This document shows positions 27,046 to 36,251 of a DNA stretch of 64,000 nt, piece after piece. The notes beneath the pieces were generated by a model. It had not been told where the DNA came from and searched no databases. It saw only the letters and a program-made list of their open reading frames with translations. The DNA is from Heterotrichella gracilis (Eukaryota; Sar; Xanthophyceae; Tribonematales; Xanthonemataceae): the NCBI GenBank assembly GCA_032358255.1, contig JAULBX010000002.1, positions 558,001 to 622,000 of the forward strand. The letters run 5' to 3'. The translations under genes were made by a program, and so were the position numbers. Positions within the stretch are counted from its first letter, which is position 1; every line of letters begins with the position of its first letter.

Positions 27046-28547
27046 TAAAACCCTTCTATTTCAGGTTGGCGGTAGTTCCAGATCTTTTGGAGCGCTTTAA
27101 TTTCGTATGGAAAATTATAAAAACCAGTTTTGTATCGCAAACTGGTATAAGCTTTTAAAAAGCTACGCTGCCAGTTCTTTAAACGTATATCAGAAACAGT
27201 TGGATAAACACCGTTAATTACCGTTTCAAAATTTTTGATCTTATCGATCATGTAAGGTTTAAGCCATGGCGTCAACGGATTTTTACGCAGATCAAAATTT
27301 TCCCAGTGTGGTGAGATCCAGTCTTCCAACTTCTCGGGAAATTTAAAACCTGTACTAGTAACCATATTGTATAATTCAGATCCTTTTGTTGGAACCGGGC
27401 TGTACAAATAAATAATTATTTCTGTAGCCGGATTTACTTTTTTAATCTTTTTAATGAACTCAATATCCTCATCAATTTGTTTATTAACGAGCGCTTCATC
27501 CGATCCCGGCATTCCCAAAACAAAAGAATATTCAGGAATAATATCAAATTTGGCAATACGTTCGGCAAATCTTAAAATTTGTTCCCCGGTCTGTGTGCCG
27601 CCTTTATCCATAGCCTTTAACACAGTGTCATTACCGGTCTCAGCGCCAAAAAAAATCATTTTGCAACCAGCCTCACGCATTAATGCCAGGCTTTCATCTT
27701 TGTATTTATCTATGGTATCTATTCTTCCTTCGCCCCACCAGATCATTCCTTCATTCTTAATTAAATTGCTGAATTCAACGGTGCGTTTTTCTGACACAAA
27801 AAAATTATTGTCATGAAACTCAATAGCATTGCCTCCAAAATTATTTTTTAAAAAAAGAATGTCGTCGTAAATTGCTTTTGCTGATTTTCCTTTCCAGCGC
27901 GCGTTATAAATTGGCACCACACCGCAGAACGAGCAGGTAAACGGACAACCAAAACTACTATGATAGGCAATTGTTTTTGTACCCAAATAGGTTTTACCTA
28001 AATACTTTTTTATATCGTAAAACTCGTTAAGTTTTTTGTAAGGAAAAGCGGGCAAAGTATCCAGATCGTAGATCGAATCCTTTTTTGTAGTAACGATCTT
28101 ATTATCTTTTTTGAATATAATATTTGGGATATTATCTATGGCTGAATTATTTTCAAAAGCTTCTAAAACCATAGGAAAACAAATATCACCCATGCCATTA
28201 ATAATAACATCCACAAAACCTGAATTTAAAACCGGCTCTGGTTGATTCGAAGGAAAATAACCTCCCCAAACAATTTTTAAGTTGGGGTATAATTTTTTTA
28301 ATTTGATAGAAAATGGAATAGCTTGTTTTAGTTGGGGGCCCGGCATTACCGTACTTGCAAAAACGTGTATTTTTTGGTTTGAGAAATAATTTAAAATAAC
28401 CAACTCCGGATCACTCTCCATATTGCCATCAACAATAATATAGTTATGCTTTCCCTCAATAGATGCCGCCACCTGCAAAATACTGTTGGGTATCCTGGGT
28501 TTTGACCTGGCACTTCGGGGGTTAAATAACAATATATTAAGAGCCAT
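27045..28547 (-). CDS. B12-binding-domain radical SAM protein (C)
   Basis: The start is the ATG at 28547 (MALNILLFNPRSARSKPRIP), which overlaps the flippase end by 11 nt; a longer frame reaches 28595. It is a 500-aa protein. The cobalamin-type N-terminal domain (YIIVDGNME ... HVFASTVMPGPQLKQA ... IVWGGYFPSNQPEPVL) is followed by radical SAM ligands in FGCPFTCSFCG (near residue 202), then AETGNDTVLKAMDKG. It is more distant from A and B than they are from each other. The C-terminal extension of about 130 residues is rich in Trp and aromatics. Confidence 0.84.
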   Translation of the reverse strand: MALNILLFNPRSARSKPRIPNSILQVAASIEGKHNYIIVDGNMESDPELVILNYFSNQKIHVFASTVMPGPQLKQAIPFSIKLKKLYPNLKIVWGGYFPSNQPEPVLNSGFVDVIINGMGDICFPMVLEAFENNSAIDNIPNIIFKKDNKIVTTKKDSIYDLDTLPAFPYKKLNEFYDIKKYLGKTYLGTKTIAYHSSFGCPFTCSFCGVVPIYNARWKGKSAKAIYDDILFLKNNFGGNAIEFHDNNFFVSEKRTVEFSNLIKNEGMIWWGEGRIDTIDKYKDESLALMREAGCKMIFFGAETGNDTVLKAMDKGGTQTGEQILRFAERIAKFDIIPEYSFVLGMPGSDEALVNKQIDEDIEFIKKIKKVNPATEIIIYLYSPVPTKGSELYNMVTSTGFKFPEKLEDWISPHWENFDLRKNPLTPWLKPYMIDKIKNFETVINGVYPTVSDIRLKNWQRSFLKAYTSLRYKTGFYNFPYEIKALQKIWNYRQPEIEGF

Positions 28548-29703
28548 TCTTGAAACGGTGTTTAGCAACAACTTTAAAGTATAAATATAGTGCAAATAGG
28601 CTTATAATATTTGCCAAAATTGCGCCTATTACCTCAAAATATCTGATAATAACGAAGGATAGAGCAATATTGATAAAAGAACAGAAAAGCACACCTGTTA
28701 AAATAATACGGTGCTTATTTTGATGCGTATATAAGTATATTTCCAGTAGCGTGAATGAGAAAATAAACAAGTTTAAAAATACCAACGCTAACATAGTAAT
28801 GGAAATGTTGAATTTGTAAAAATATAAAGTGATAAAATAAAAACAAGGTAATGCCAAAAGCGATAAAACAAAGGAAACAAAAGCAAAACGCTTCATATCA
28901 ACATTAAATTTATCTTCTTTTGATTTGAACCAGCTTACCATTTGTCGTGAAAAAAAAGAAGTAATGATTATTTGTGATAGACCAATTAAGCTACTATAAA
29001 TATGATAATTGATGAGATCTTTCGCGATCAAATAAAATGAAGAAATATAAAAATCGACCTTTGAAAGCAGGAAAGCGAAAAAGGCCACTAAAAAATAATT
29101 TACTGTTTCTTTTAAAAAAGGAAAGGGATTAATAAGTCGCAACGAAATTTCTTTATTGAATAAAAGAAGGCCACAAACAACTTTTAATACTTCGGATGAC
29201 GTAATTAAAATAAAAACTGAGAGAGACGTAAAGTTAAAATTCATTGTATACGCGATAACTAAAGTACAAAGTGAAAGGATATCGATAAAAGCAAATCCTG
29301 CATTTTTATTCCTCGAAGTGGAAAAAGCTTCAAGGGTATTATTAATAGACTTAAAAAAAGAAAAGGCCAGTATAAAAACCAATAAGATTAGTTTAATGGG
29401 AAGAAAAACGAGAACTATTGCCAACACAAAATACAAAAGAATCCTTAATGAAAATAATTTTGAAAATATATTCTTAGCCTCAGTTTCGGATGTAAATAAT
29501 TTAACGCTGTAATCTCTTAAGCCCCAATTAAAAACGATCAACAATAAATTACTGCCCGTAAAAAAAATAATGAAGTCTTTAAGATCTAGTTGTAAATTAA
29601 GAGCGGTAAAAGCAAAACAAACGAAAGCGTTCAGCAAAGAAGAGGAAACTCCCCTTATCGTATTTGAAAAAACAATACCTGTATTTGAATTCAGTACCTT
29701 CAA
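28537..29703 (-). CDS. Multi-pass membrane protein, polysaccharide-flippase (MATE/Wzx) like
   Basis: A TTG start directly follows the TAA of the lipoprotein gene. The 388-aa protein has about ten to twelve membrane segments across its whole length, with basic connecting loops. The opening (SNTIRGVSSSLLNAFVCFAFTALNLQLDLKDF) and the overall layout are like O-antigen or lipid-linked oligosaccharide flippases. It would move a lipid-linked product across the inner membrane. It is somewhat shorter than Wzx (usually above 400). It overlaps radical SAM gene C by 11 nt. Confidence 0.7.
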   Translation of the reverse strand: MKVLNSNTGIVFSNTIRGVSSSLLNAFVCFAFTALNLQLDLKDFIIFFTGSNLLLIVFNWGLRDYSVKLFTSETEAKNIFSKLFSLRILLYFVLAIVLVFLPIKLILLVFILAFSFFKSINNTLEAFSTSRNKNAGFAFIDILSLCTLVIAYTMNFNFTSLSVFILITSSEVLKVVCGLLLFNKEISLRLINPFPFLKETVNYFLVAFFAFLLSKVDFYISSFYLIAKDLINYHIYSSLIGLSQIIITSFFSRQMVSWFKSKEDKFNVDMKRFAFVSFVLSLLALPCFYFITLYFYKFNISITMLALVFLNLFIFSFTLLEIYLYTHQNKHRIILTGVLFCSFINIALSFVIIRYFEVIGAILANIISLFALYLYFKVVAKHRFKNGS

Positions 29704-30840
29704 TTATTTTATAAAATTTGGCTCCCGGGGATCATTCTCCCTTACACTAAAAATTGGAATACTGGCTTTGAAGGGAGCAAATTGAATAATGGAATCGCGG
29801 TAATAGATATCCCCAAAAAATTCAAAATCGTGGTATTGATGCGTGCGATTATTTTTCAAAATGTCTTTCAGAGCTTTTGCAGGAATATTCCACTCTTTAG
29901 AAAGTTTAATGAGAGATGGCTCCATATAACCAACATATAAACGCTCTGTTAAAGAATGATCCTGTGTTTTTGAATAATCAATATCGCTATTTAGTTTTTT
30001 ACGCGCGGCAGTTAAGGTGTCCATTAATGTTTTAACCAAATTGAGATACTGCCTTTGCGAGATATAACCAGAAATTGAATCGTTATTCGCAAAAAGAGGT
30101 TGAATATTAATTTCATGGCACCATAAACATTTAGCAGGCTTACCGGCCTCGCTAATAGCCTGCGGACTTCCATTCATTATTTTACCTTCTACATCGTAAA
30201 CCGAAAAGCGCAATTGGCCATTTGGCATAATATCAAATACTTCGTAGGCACTTACTTTAAATTCATTTTTACCTATATCACCAACACCTTCTTCGGCAAT
30301 AAATAACCAATCGGTATAAGCACCTTTGTTATACACTTTTAAAACACGTGTATTTTTTGAGACCACCGACTTTGACACCGGGAAAACAATTGGAACTTCG
30401 CCCTTATGTTTATTTAATTTTTCGGCATAGGTTCTTTCAACACCTGTAATACGGTAATAGTGTTCGCTACTCCCTAACAGCACCGAAACAAAAGCTCCAA
30501 GATCGATCGAATTTTTAATTTTATATTCTTCCGTTCTTTTAAGCGAATCCGTTATCGTTTTTAACGCAGTTACTGCCTGTGCAGAAAAACCAACTTTAGA
30601 AAGATCAAGATTGAACCTTGTAGAATCTAATCGCGCGATAGCAGCATTTAAACTGTCTTTTTTAAGTTCTGCGCCTAAAAAAGAAAGGGCCCATAATAAG
30701 CCACCGCGGCCATTTTCCCAATTATCAATTTCGTAGATTTTAGTAAATTCGAGGTTAATGGTATTATCAACCTCAACTTCTTTTTTGCAGGAAAAAACCA
30801 AAAAAACAAATCCAATAAAATATATACTTGCTCGTTTCAT
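29704..30840 (-). CDS. Lipoprotein with a single c-type heme motif (CxxCH)
   Basis: A 378-aa protein with a lipoprotein signal (FIGFVFLVFSCKKE, lipobox VFSC). A single CLWCHE near residues 234-239 is a c-type heme attachment site, followed by INIQPLF. The N-terminal 200 residues contain no other recognised motif. It would sit lipidated in the periplasm or at the outer membrane and could carry electrons. Its gene starts within the stop of the GT87-like gene (TAATG) and ends directly before the flippase TTG, placing it in the radical SAM operon. Confidence 0.75.
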   Translation of the reverse strand: MKRASIYFIGFVFLVFSCKKEVEVDNTINLEFTKIYEIDNWENGRGGLLWALSFLGAELKKDSLNAAIARLDSTRFNLDLSKVGFSAQAVTALKTITDSLKRTEEYKIKNSIDLGAFVSVLLGSSEHYYRITGVERTYAEKLNKHKGEVPIVFPVSKSVVSKNTRVLKVYNKGAYTDWLFIAEEGVGDIGKNEFKVSAYEVFDIMPNGQLRFSVYDVEGKIMNGSPQAISEAGKPAKCLWCHEINIQPLFANNDSISGYISQRQYLNLVKTLMDTLTAARKKLNSDIDYSKTQDHSLTERLYVGYMEPSLIKLSKEWNIPAKALKDILKNNRTHQYHDFEFFGDIYYRDSIIQFAPFKASIPIFSVRENDPREPNFIK

Positions 30841-32411
30841 TATTCTACTCTTGTAGGTTTTATTACTTGTAAATAATACATACCAACCCCACTATTTTCG
30901 TCTGACATAAATATAAGGTCTTTATTATTTACAAAAATAGCCTTATTCGTCAATAAATGTTCAGGATAATTTTTTCTAAAGGTAGTTGAATCCATTTTAT
31001 TTGAGACAAATGCTATCCTTTCTAAAGTATCTCTATTACCCATACAGGTGTGCATATCAATATGATCAGGACTTACATTAAAATCATAAACAATACCGGC
31101 TTTTGACCTGAACTCATTTACACTTTCACTTTTATAGTTATAAAAAGCCATAGAGGGTAAAATAAAGACCAGCGAACAGGCTACAAAATATTTAAGATCA
31201 AAAACGGTTTTAAATTCAACTATTATACTAATAAATACGGCTATTAAAAGCCATACACGCGTGTATTGTAATGAGAGCGGTAAATTGCTCAATTTATGAA
31301 TTGGAATATTACAGGCAAGGAATAATAGACAGCAGATAAGCGCCATTCTTTTGATGCTTATGTCTTTTAAAAAGAAAATGAAGGGGAACAGTACTATCAA
31401 ACCATACACGGTGGAGTATTTATTTATTAAAACCAAAACTAATACAGAAATAAAAAAGGAGGCAAATAAATTTTGCTTTAAAACCACTTTTATAAACAGG
31501 CTAAAAACAAAACTGTAAAACGCTACCTGTGCGATGACTGCTATTAATGTAGCATTAACCAATGGTGAAGGATTTAAAAATGGATGAAAAACAAAACTAT
31601 TTAATAAAAACGTGTGAAAACTCTGGTTAAAATGCGAAAATGGTGCTGTTACATCGTTAAGCGCTAAACGCGGAAAGACATCCAAATAATAATAATTTAT
31701 TACTTCTGCACCAACCAATAAATAAGTCAATAAAAGTATGGCGCTGGTAAACAAAATAGTCCAGCCAATCGTTTTCCAGTCTTTTTTGAATAAAAACAGA
31801 ACAGCAATAAATGCCGGAAAGATCTTTAAACAGAACAACAGAGCAATAATTAAGCCCAGGGTTATTTTTTTATTGTTTTGTAAGGCAATATAAAATTCAA
31901 ATAATAAAGCCGCTATTAGCAAATAAGCTTGTCCGTGATGAAAATTAGAATAAAGCGGTTGCAAAAAAATAATAGGAAGAAAATAAAAAGCAGGGCTAAA
32001 CATCTGTAATGTTCGTATAAGTCGTTGTAGCGAAAAACAGAATACAAAAAGACCCATAAGATTAAAAAGCGATTTGGCAACCGACAATTTTAAAAATGTG
32101 AAGGGCCAGTAAAAGAGCAATGAAAATGGAGGCACTGGCGTATAGTTCTCAAAGAAGACACCAGTTTCATGATGTCTTATCTCCGAATTAAAAAAATGAA
32201 TGCTTTGGTAAAATTTTAAGGCATCAATGCCTTCTCTCCAAAACTTGCTGCCGTAATAATAATTGCCAAAATCACCTATGGGGTGATGAAAGGTGATCAC
32301 TAAAAGAATGCAATTGAACAGAAGAAAAAAGTAAATAAATTTTTGAACGTCTGAGATCTTAAATTTATTCTCAAAAAGATCGTCAATTTTTAATTTTGCT
32401 GTACCGGCCAA
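30840..32411 (-). CDS. GT87-like (DUF2029) integral membrane glycosyltransferase
   Basis: A 523-aa protein with about ten to eleven membrane segments. The first loop holds an acidic D in HHPIGDFGNYYYGSKFWREG, followed by ENYTPVPPFSLLFYWPFTFL, the pattern of GT-C enzymes of the GT87/mannosyltransferase group that use polyprenyl-phosphate sugars. The C-terminal 90 residues form a soluble, presumably periplasmic domain. It is the first gene of the overlapping operon and starts 10 nt after the M1 peptidase stop, so read-through from that gene is possible. Confidence 0.72.
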   Translation of the reverse strand: MAGTAKLKIDDLFENKFKISDVQKFIYFFLLFNCILLVITFHHPIGDFGNYYYGSKFWREGIDALKFYQSIHFFNSEIRHHETGVFFENYTPVPPFSLLFYWPFTFLKLSVAKSLFNLMGLFVFCFSLQRLIRTLQMFSPAFYFLPIIFLQPLYSNFHHGQAYLLIAALLFEFYIALQNNKKITLGLIIALLFCLKIFPAFIAVLFLFKKDWKTIGWTILFTSAILLLTYLLVGAEVINYYYLDVFPRLALNDVTAPFSHFNQSFHTFLLNSFVFHPFLNPSPLVNATLIAVIAQVAFYSFVFSLFIKVVLKQNLFASFFISVLVLVLINKYSTVYGLIVLFPFIFFLKDISIKRMALICCLLFLACNIPIHKLSNLPLSLQYTRVWLLIAVFISIIVEFKTVFDLKYFVACSLVFILPSMAFYNYKSESVNEFRSKAGIVYDFNVSPDHIDMHTCMGNRDTLERIAFVSNKMDSTTFRKNYPEHLLTNKAIFVNNKDLIFMSDENSGVGMYYLQVIKPTRVE

Positions 32412-32421
32412 AGATCACGCT

Positions 32422-34854
32422 TTAATCAATTAACAATTTCTGACTGTACACCAATTTATTATCGCTTGCTATTTTTATAAAATAGGTGCCTTTTACAAAT
32501 TGGCTAATATCAAGGTTTGTTACTTTTGTGCTGATAGTTTTGCTCAACAGAACTTTTCCTTCAATATCGTACATGCTTAACGTGTATTCTTTTTTTAACT
32601 CGTCTTTAAATTCCAGTGTGCATTTGTGTTTTGCCGGGTTTGGATAAACTTTTACATCTACACTATTTTTTGCATGTTCAATTATTCCAACCGAACTTGT
32701 GTCTGTAGAATTACCAAATGCATATTCGCCTAGTTTTAAAGTATCAATTTCAATAAAACCTGTTCTAGTTCCTGAAATAAATTTGTTCATGTTCTTAATT
32801 ACTTTCCAGTCATCGGCTGCGTTTGCTCTGTAAAATAATCTCACACTGTCTCCATTTACAATGGTTAGAAGTGTGTCTAAATAAGAAAAAGTGCCGCCAA
32901 TCGTTTTATTACCATCGTAATTGAATCTGATCTTTGAAACAAAGCCGGGAGACAAGATCCCTTCCACTTTCCAAAAATGTTGGTTAGAAAGTTTATGATT
33001 TGAAGGGTTGTTCTTGAACGGATCTGGCTTCACGTAATTATGTACCACACGAATTAAACTCGAATCCAAACCTTTATTCTGAACGATCATGGATACTTTT
33101 CCTAAATTCCAGTTAAGGTTTCCGGTATTTTTTACGGTTTTAACTTCGTGTGATGTGGCATCTCCAATCTTGCTATCGTAATTTAAAGCCGAGTAAACCG
33201 GACTGAATGGAAGATTAACTGTAAAACTTCCGGTGGCGCCGCTCATAGTAACTGTTTTAACGGCGAACGACCAATCGTTCTTAAAAAATTTAACTTCTAA
33301 CGGCACATTATTATGAAGCAACGTTGTGCCATATGTTTTTTGTTTTAAAGCAATAACGGCGTCGTAACTTGTGGGTGAGATCTGCGTATATTTTACAGAA
33401 TCAATTGCAAAATGCGACCAACCTCCTGTAAATACCCAGTTGGTGAAAAAATCAGTTAAATTTTGTCCGCTGCTTGTTTGAAGTAAGTTCCTAAACTCAT
33501 TACTGTTTATACTTTTATATGCGTTTTGTTGCATCACATATTTTGCACCGTTAAAAAAAGGAACATCGCCCATATATCCTCTTAACGTATGCGCAACATC
33601 TGCTCCTTTTTTGTAAACATGGTCGCCATACGTTGTGCTGTGCGGAATCCCACTAATTGCTCTAAAGCCACCATCTTTTTTATGAAGGAAATGTAACAGA
33701 TCATCGTGTTCTGTTTTTACCGCATTTAAATAACTTGTTTTACCGTATTGCCATTCTAAAAACATGTATGAGCTAAACGTTGCCATACCTTCATTGATCC
33801 ACATATCTTCCTGAGTTTCGCAGGTAATAAGATCGCCCCACCAGTGATGCGATAATTCATGCGCCATTAATTCAGCCTCGTAAGCAAGGTTACCAATTAC
33901 CGCACGCGGATAGGCAATGTTTGTTGCGTGCTCCATAGCACCACTATTAAATGGCACCAACGCATAACCAAAACGGTTCCACATATAAGGACCAAAATAA
34001 TTCTCGAAACCGTTGATGCAATTTTTTAAATGGGTAAATCCTGCCTTCATTGCAGTAGTATCTGCAGCTACGCCAACCAAAGTAATTGGCTTAACACCAT
34101 TAAGCGCATTGATTGTCCAGTTTACCTGTTTGTATTTTGCTACCGCAACACTCGCTAAGTAAGTAGGGATCTCTTCGTTCAACACCCATTGGCGGGTGCG
34201 TTTTGCTAAAGTAACTGCATCGGAAGTTAGTTGTCCGTTGCAATATGCACGGCGTGTAGAATCGCAGGTAATATTAAATACATATTTACTACGTTCTACA
34301 AAATTATCAAAACATGGAAACCAAACACGACCATAATTATGTGGCTTGGCACCAAAACCAACACCTAAATTGTAAGCGTATTGGTTACCAGCGTGGTTAT
34401 CAAAATAAAAACCACCCCAACCGCTTGGATCGCCTTGCGGCAAACCATGGTAATAAACTGTAAATATAGAAGTATCGGTAGTGTTTTTTGGTGCAATAAA
34501 ATTCACCTTTAAAATTGTATCGTTGTAAGCATAGGTCAATAAAGTAGCATTCTCTTTTATCGAATCAATCGTTAATTTAAGAAGATCGAAACGAATAAAG
34601 GTTCTGTTATTTAATTTTGGCGCAAAACGAATTTGCGTATTGCCTTTAATATCCTTTGTGGTAAAATTACCTATCTCTAAATTGATTGTATAGGTTAATA
34701 TATTAAAGGTATCGCTTCTAAGATTTTCGGCACTATAATATATAGGTGCCGCCGATTGCATATTTTTTCCATGCTGACAGCCGTAATTTTGTGCCGAAAT
34801 AGTTGAGCCTATCAACAAGCCTAACAGGCACATCGTTTTTAAATAAATTCTCAT
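32422..34854 (-). CDS. M1-family metallo-aminopeptidase with T9SS type A sorting domain
   Basis: An 810-aa secreted enzyme. A signal peptide (CLLGLLIGSTISAQ) precedes the N-terminal beta domain. The catalytic zinc site HELSHHWWGD (about residues 332-341) is followed 18 residues later by Glu355 in INEGMATF, giving HExxH-x18-E. The substrate-binding GAMEN motif reads GAMEH (about 305-309). A C-terminal sorting domain (VKVYPNPAKHKCTLEF ... GTYFIKIAS) marks export by T9SS. It should release N-terminal residues from peptides outside the cell. The gene precedes the GT87-like gene by 10 nt. Confidence 0.9.
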   Translation of the reverse strand: MRIYLKTMCLLGLLIGSTISAQNYGCQHGKNMQSAAPIYYSAENLRSDTFNILTYTINLEIGNFTTKDIKGNTQIRFAPKLNNRTFIRFDLLKLTIDSIKENATLLTYAYNDTILKVNFIAPKNTTDTSIFTVYYHGLPQGDPSGWGGFYFDNHAGNQYAYNLGVGFGAKPHNYGRVWFPCFDNFVERSKYVFNITCDSTRRAYCNGQLTSDAVTLAKRTRQWVLNEEIPTYLASVAVAKYKQVNWTINALNGVKPITLVGVAADTTAMKAGFTHLKNCINGFENYFGPYMWNRFGYALVPFNSGAMEHATNIAYPRAVIGNLAYEAELMAHELSHHWWGDLITCETQEDMWINEGMATFSSYMFLEWQYGKTSYLNAVKTEHDDLLHFLHKKDGGFRAISGIPHSTTYGDHVYKKGADVAHTLRGYMGDVPFFNGAKYVMQQNAYKSINSNEFRNLLQTSSGQNLTDFFTNWVFTGGWSHFAIDSVKYTQISPTSYDAVIALKQKTYGTTLLHNNVPLEVKFFKNDWSFAVKTVTMSGATGSFTVNLPFSPVYSALNYDSKIGDATSHEVKTVKNTGNLNWNLGKVSMIVQNKGLDSSLIRVVHNYVKPDPFKNNPSNHKLSNQHFWKVEGILSPGFVSKIRFNYDGNKTIGGTFSYLDTLLTIVNGDSVRLFYRANAADDWKVIKNMNKFISGTRTGFIEIDTLKLGEYAFGNSTDTSSVGIIEHAKNSVDVKVYPNPAKHKCTLEFKDELKKEYTLSMYDIEGKVLLSKTISTKVTNLDISQFVKGTYFIKIASDNKLVYSQKLLID

Positions 34855-34913
34855 AACCTAAATTTAGGAAAAAAATCTTTACAAATAGAAGAAAAAAACT
34901 GTTTATGTTTTTA

Positions 34914-34945
34914 CCACAAAGGCACAGAGGACACTAAGGCACACT
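34914..34945. repeat. Degenerate CACAAAGG-type tandem repeat
   Basis: Four imperfect 8-9 nt units (ACCACAAAGG, CACAGAGGA, CACTAAGG, CACAC) lie between hldD and the M1 peptidase gene. The same word family (ACCACAAAG...ACACTAAG) appears in the inverted repeat at 44254-44347, so they seem to be copies of one dispersed element. Confidence 0.5.
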
Positions 34946-34965
34946 AGCAAAAACGCTGTACCGAT

Positions 34966-35931
34966 CTAAATATAATTACTTTTTACAAGATAATTTTTAA
35001 CATAGTCCGTTACACCCTCTTCAAGACTGGTGAATTTTTTTGAATAACCGGCATTTATTAATTTGCTCATATTGGCTTCGGTAAAATACTGGTATTTGTC
35101 CCTTATATCAATTGGTGTATCAATAAATTCAATGTTCGGTTCAATATTTAATGCTTTAAACGTAGCATTGGCAAGATCCAAAAAAGTGCGGGCCGTGCCG
35201 CTTCCTAAATTGTAGATGCCATTTTTTATATTATTTGAATACAAGAACCAGATCACATTTACCACATCTTTTACATAAACAAAATCGCGAAGCTGTCCGC
35301 CATCTGTATAATTAGGATTATGCGAACGGAACAATTTTACTTTACCGGTTTTATTTATCTGCAAAAAAGAATGGTAGATCACCGAGGCCATTCTGCCTTT
35401 GTGATATTCGTTTGGTCCGTACACATTAAAGAACTTTAAACCATACCAGTTGGGTGGTGTTTGTTTTTGTTGCAAAGCCCATTTATCAAAATCATTTTTG
35501 CTTTCGCCATAAAGATTTAACGGTTTTAAAAGTGGGATCTTCGTTTCATCATCGTCATAACCCTGCTCGCCCAAACCATAAGTTGCAGCCGATGAAGCAT
35601 AAATTAAAGAAATACTATTTTTAGCACAGATCTCCCAAATGGCTTTGGTATAATTAAGGTTCAATTCATTTAAAATATGAATGTCTTTTTCGGTAGTATC
35701 TGTTCTGGCACCAATATGAATAACATGACTAACAATATTGTAGTTCTTGTCAAACCATTCAATAAAATGTTTGCGTTCTATCTTTTGGTAAAAGGTTTTT
35801 AAAGTATAATTGGCTTGTTTATCGGCTATAGAAAAATCATCCACTAGTATCAAATTATTTACACCTTCCGAATTAAATTTCGAAACGATGCAACTGCCAA
35901 TAAATCCTGCCGAACCTGTAATAACGATCAT
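34966..35931 (-). CDS. hldD: ADP-L-glycero-D-manno-heptose-6-epimerase
   Basis: A 321-aa short-chain dehydrogenase/epimerase. It has an NAD-binding ITGSAGFIGSCIV at the N terminus, HIGARTDTTEKD near residue 75, an SSAATYGLGEQGY block and the catalytic Y-x3-K in NLYGESKNDFDKW. The set of motifs, including FFNVYGPNEYHKGRMASV, is that of HldD (RfaD), which completes ADP-heptose synthesis for the lipopolysaccharide inner core. It is the first gene of the minus-strand block and lies 111 nt from the M1 peptidase gene. Confidence 0.9.
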   Translation of the reverse strand: MIVITGSAGFIGSCIVSKFNSEGVNNLILVDDFSIADKQANYTLKTFYQKIERKHFIEWFDKNYNIVSHVIHIGARTDTTEKDIHILNELNLNYTKAIWEICAKNSISLIYASSAATYGLGEQGYDDDETKIPLLKPLNLYGESKNDFDKWALQQKQTPPNWYGLKFFNVYGPNEYHKGRMASVIYHSFLQINKTGKVKLFRSHNPNYTDGGQLRDFVYVKDVVNVIWFLYSNNIKNGIYNLGSGTARTFLDLANATFKALNIEPNIEFIDTPIDIRDKYQYFTEANMSKLINAGYSKKFTSLEEGVTDYVKNYLVKSNYI

Positions 35932-35989
35932 AATGAGTTTTGTGATGTAAAGTTAATTAAAAATAATGAAAGAGAAGCACGGTCATCCA

Positions 35990-36150
35990 TTGCTCCGGAG
36001 GAGCAAACTATTTACAGAAATAATTTAATAAGGGTTGGCGTGCAGGAGGTAAGCAACATTATTACGATAGGTCTATTCTTTTGTTTCGCACCTCTGGTGC
36101 GATCGCTGCACATCTGTGTTGTTTTTAAAATGTTTGGCTCCTCCGGAGCC
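35990..36150. repeat. Cluster of three 3-nt-loop mini-hairpins in the 320-nt hldD / acyl-CoA ligase intergenic region
   Basis: Three perfect short palindromes share a three-base loop: TTGCTCC-GGA-GGAGCAA (35990-36006), TCGCACC-TCT-GGTGCGA (36086-36102) and GGCTCC-TCC-GGAGCC (36136-36150). The outer two carry the same GCTCC/GGAGC stem in opposite loop orientation. Nothing codes for protein in 35932-36251 and no tRNA was seen. The pattern resembles a dispersed palindromic element I recall from other Bacteroidota genomes. Confidence 0.65.
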
Positions 36151-36251
36151 GAAAAAAAGTAACGTTTGCAATAGGGCTGACCACCAAAATCCAGCTACTT
36201 AAAAGATCTATTTTGTTATTCGCTTAATTTTTAAGAAATTTAACTTGTATT

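Noticed and set aside
35932-36251. tRNA or other structural RNA in the largest gap
   Set aside because: No acceptor stem, T-loop GTTCGA or CCA-like end was found; the hairpins are too short and loop-symmetric.
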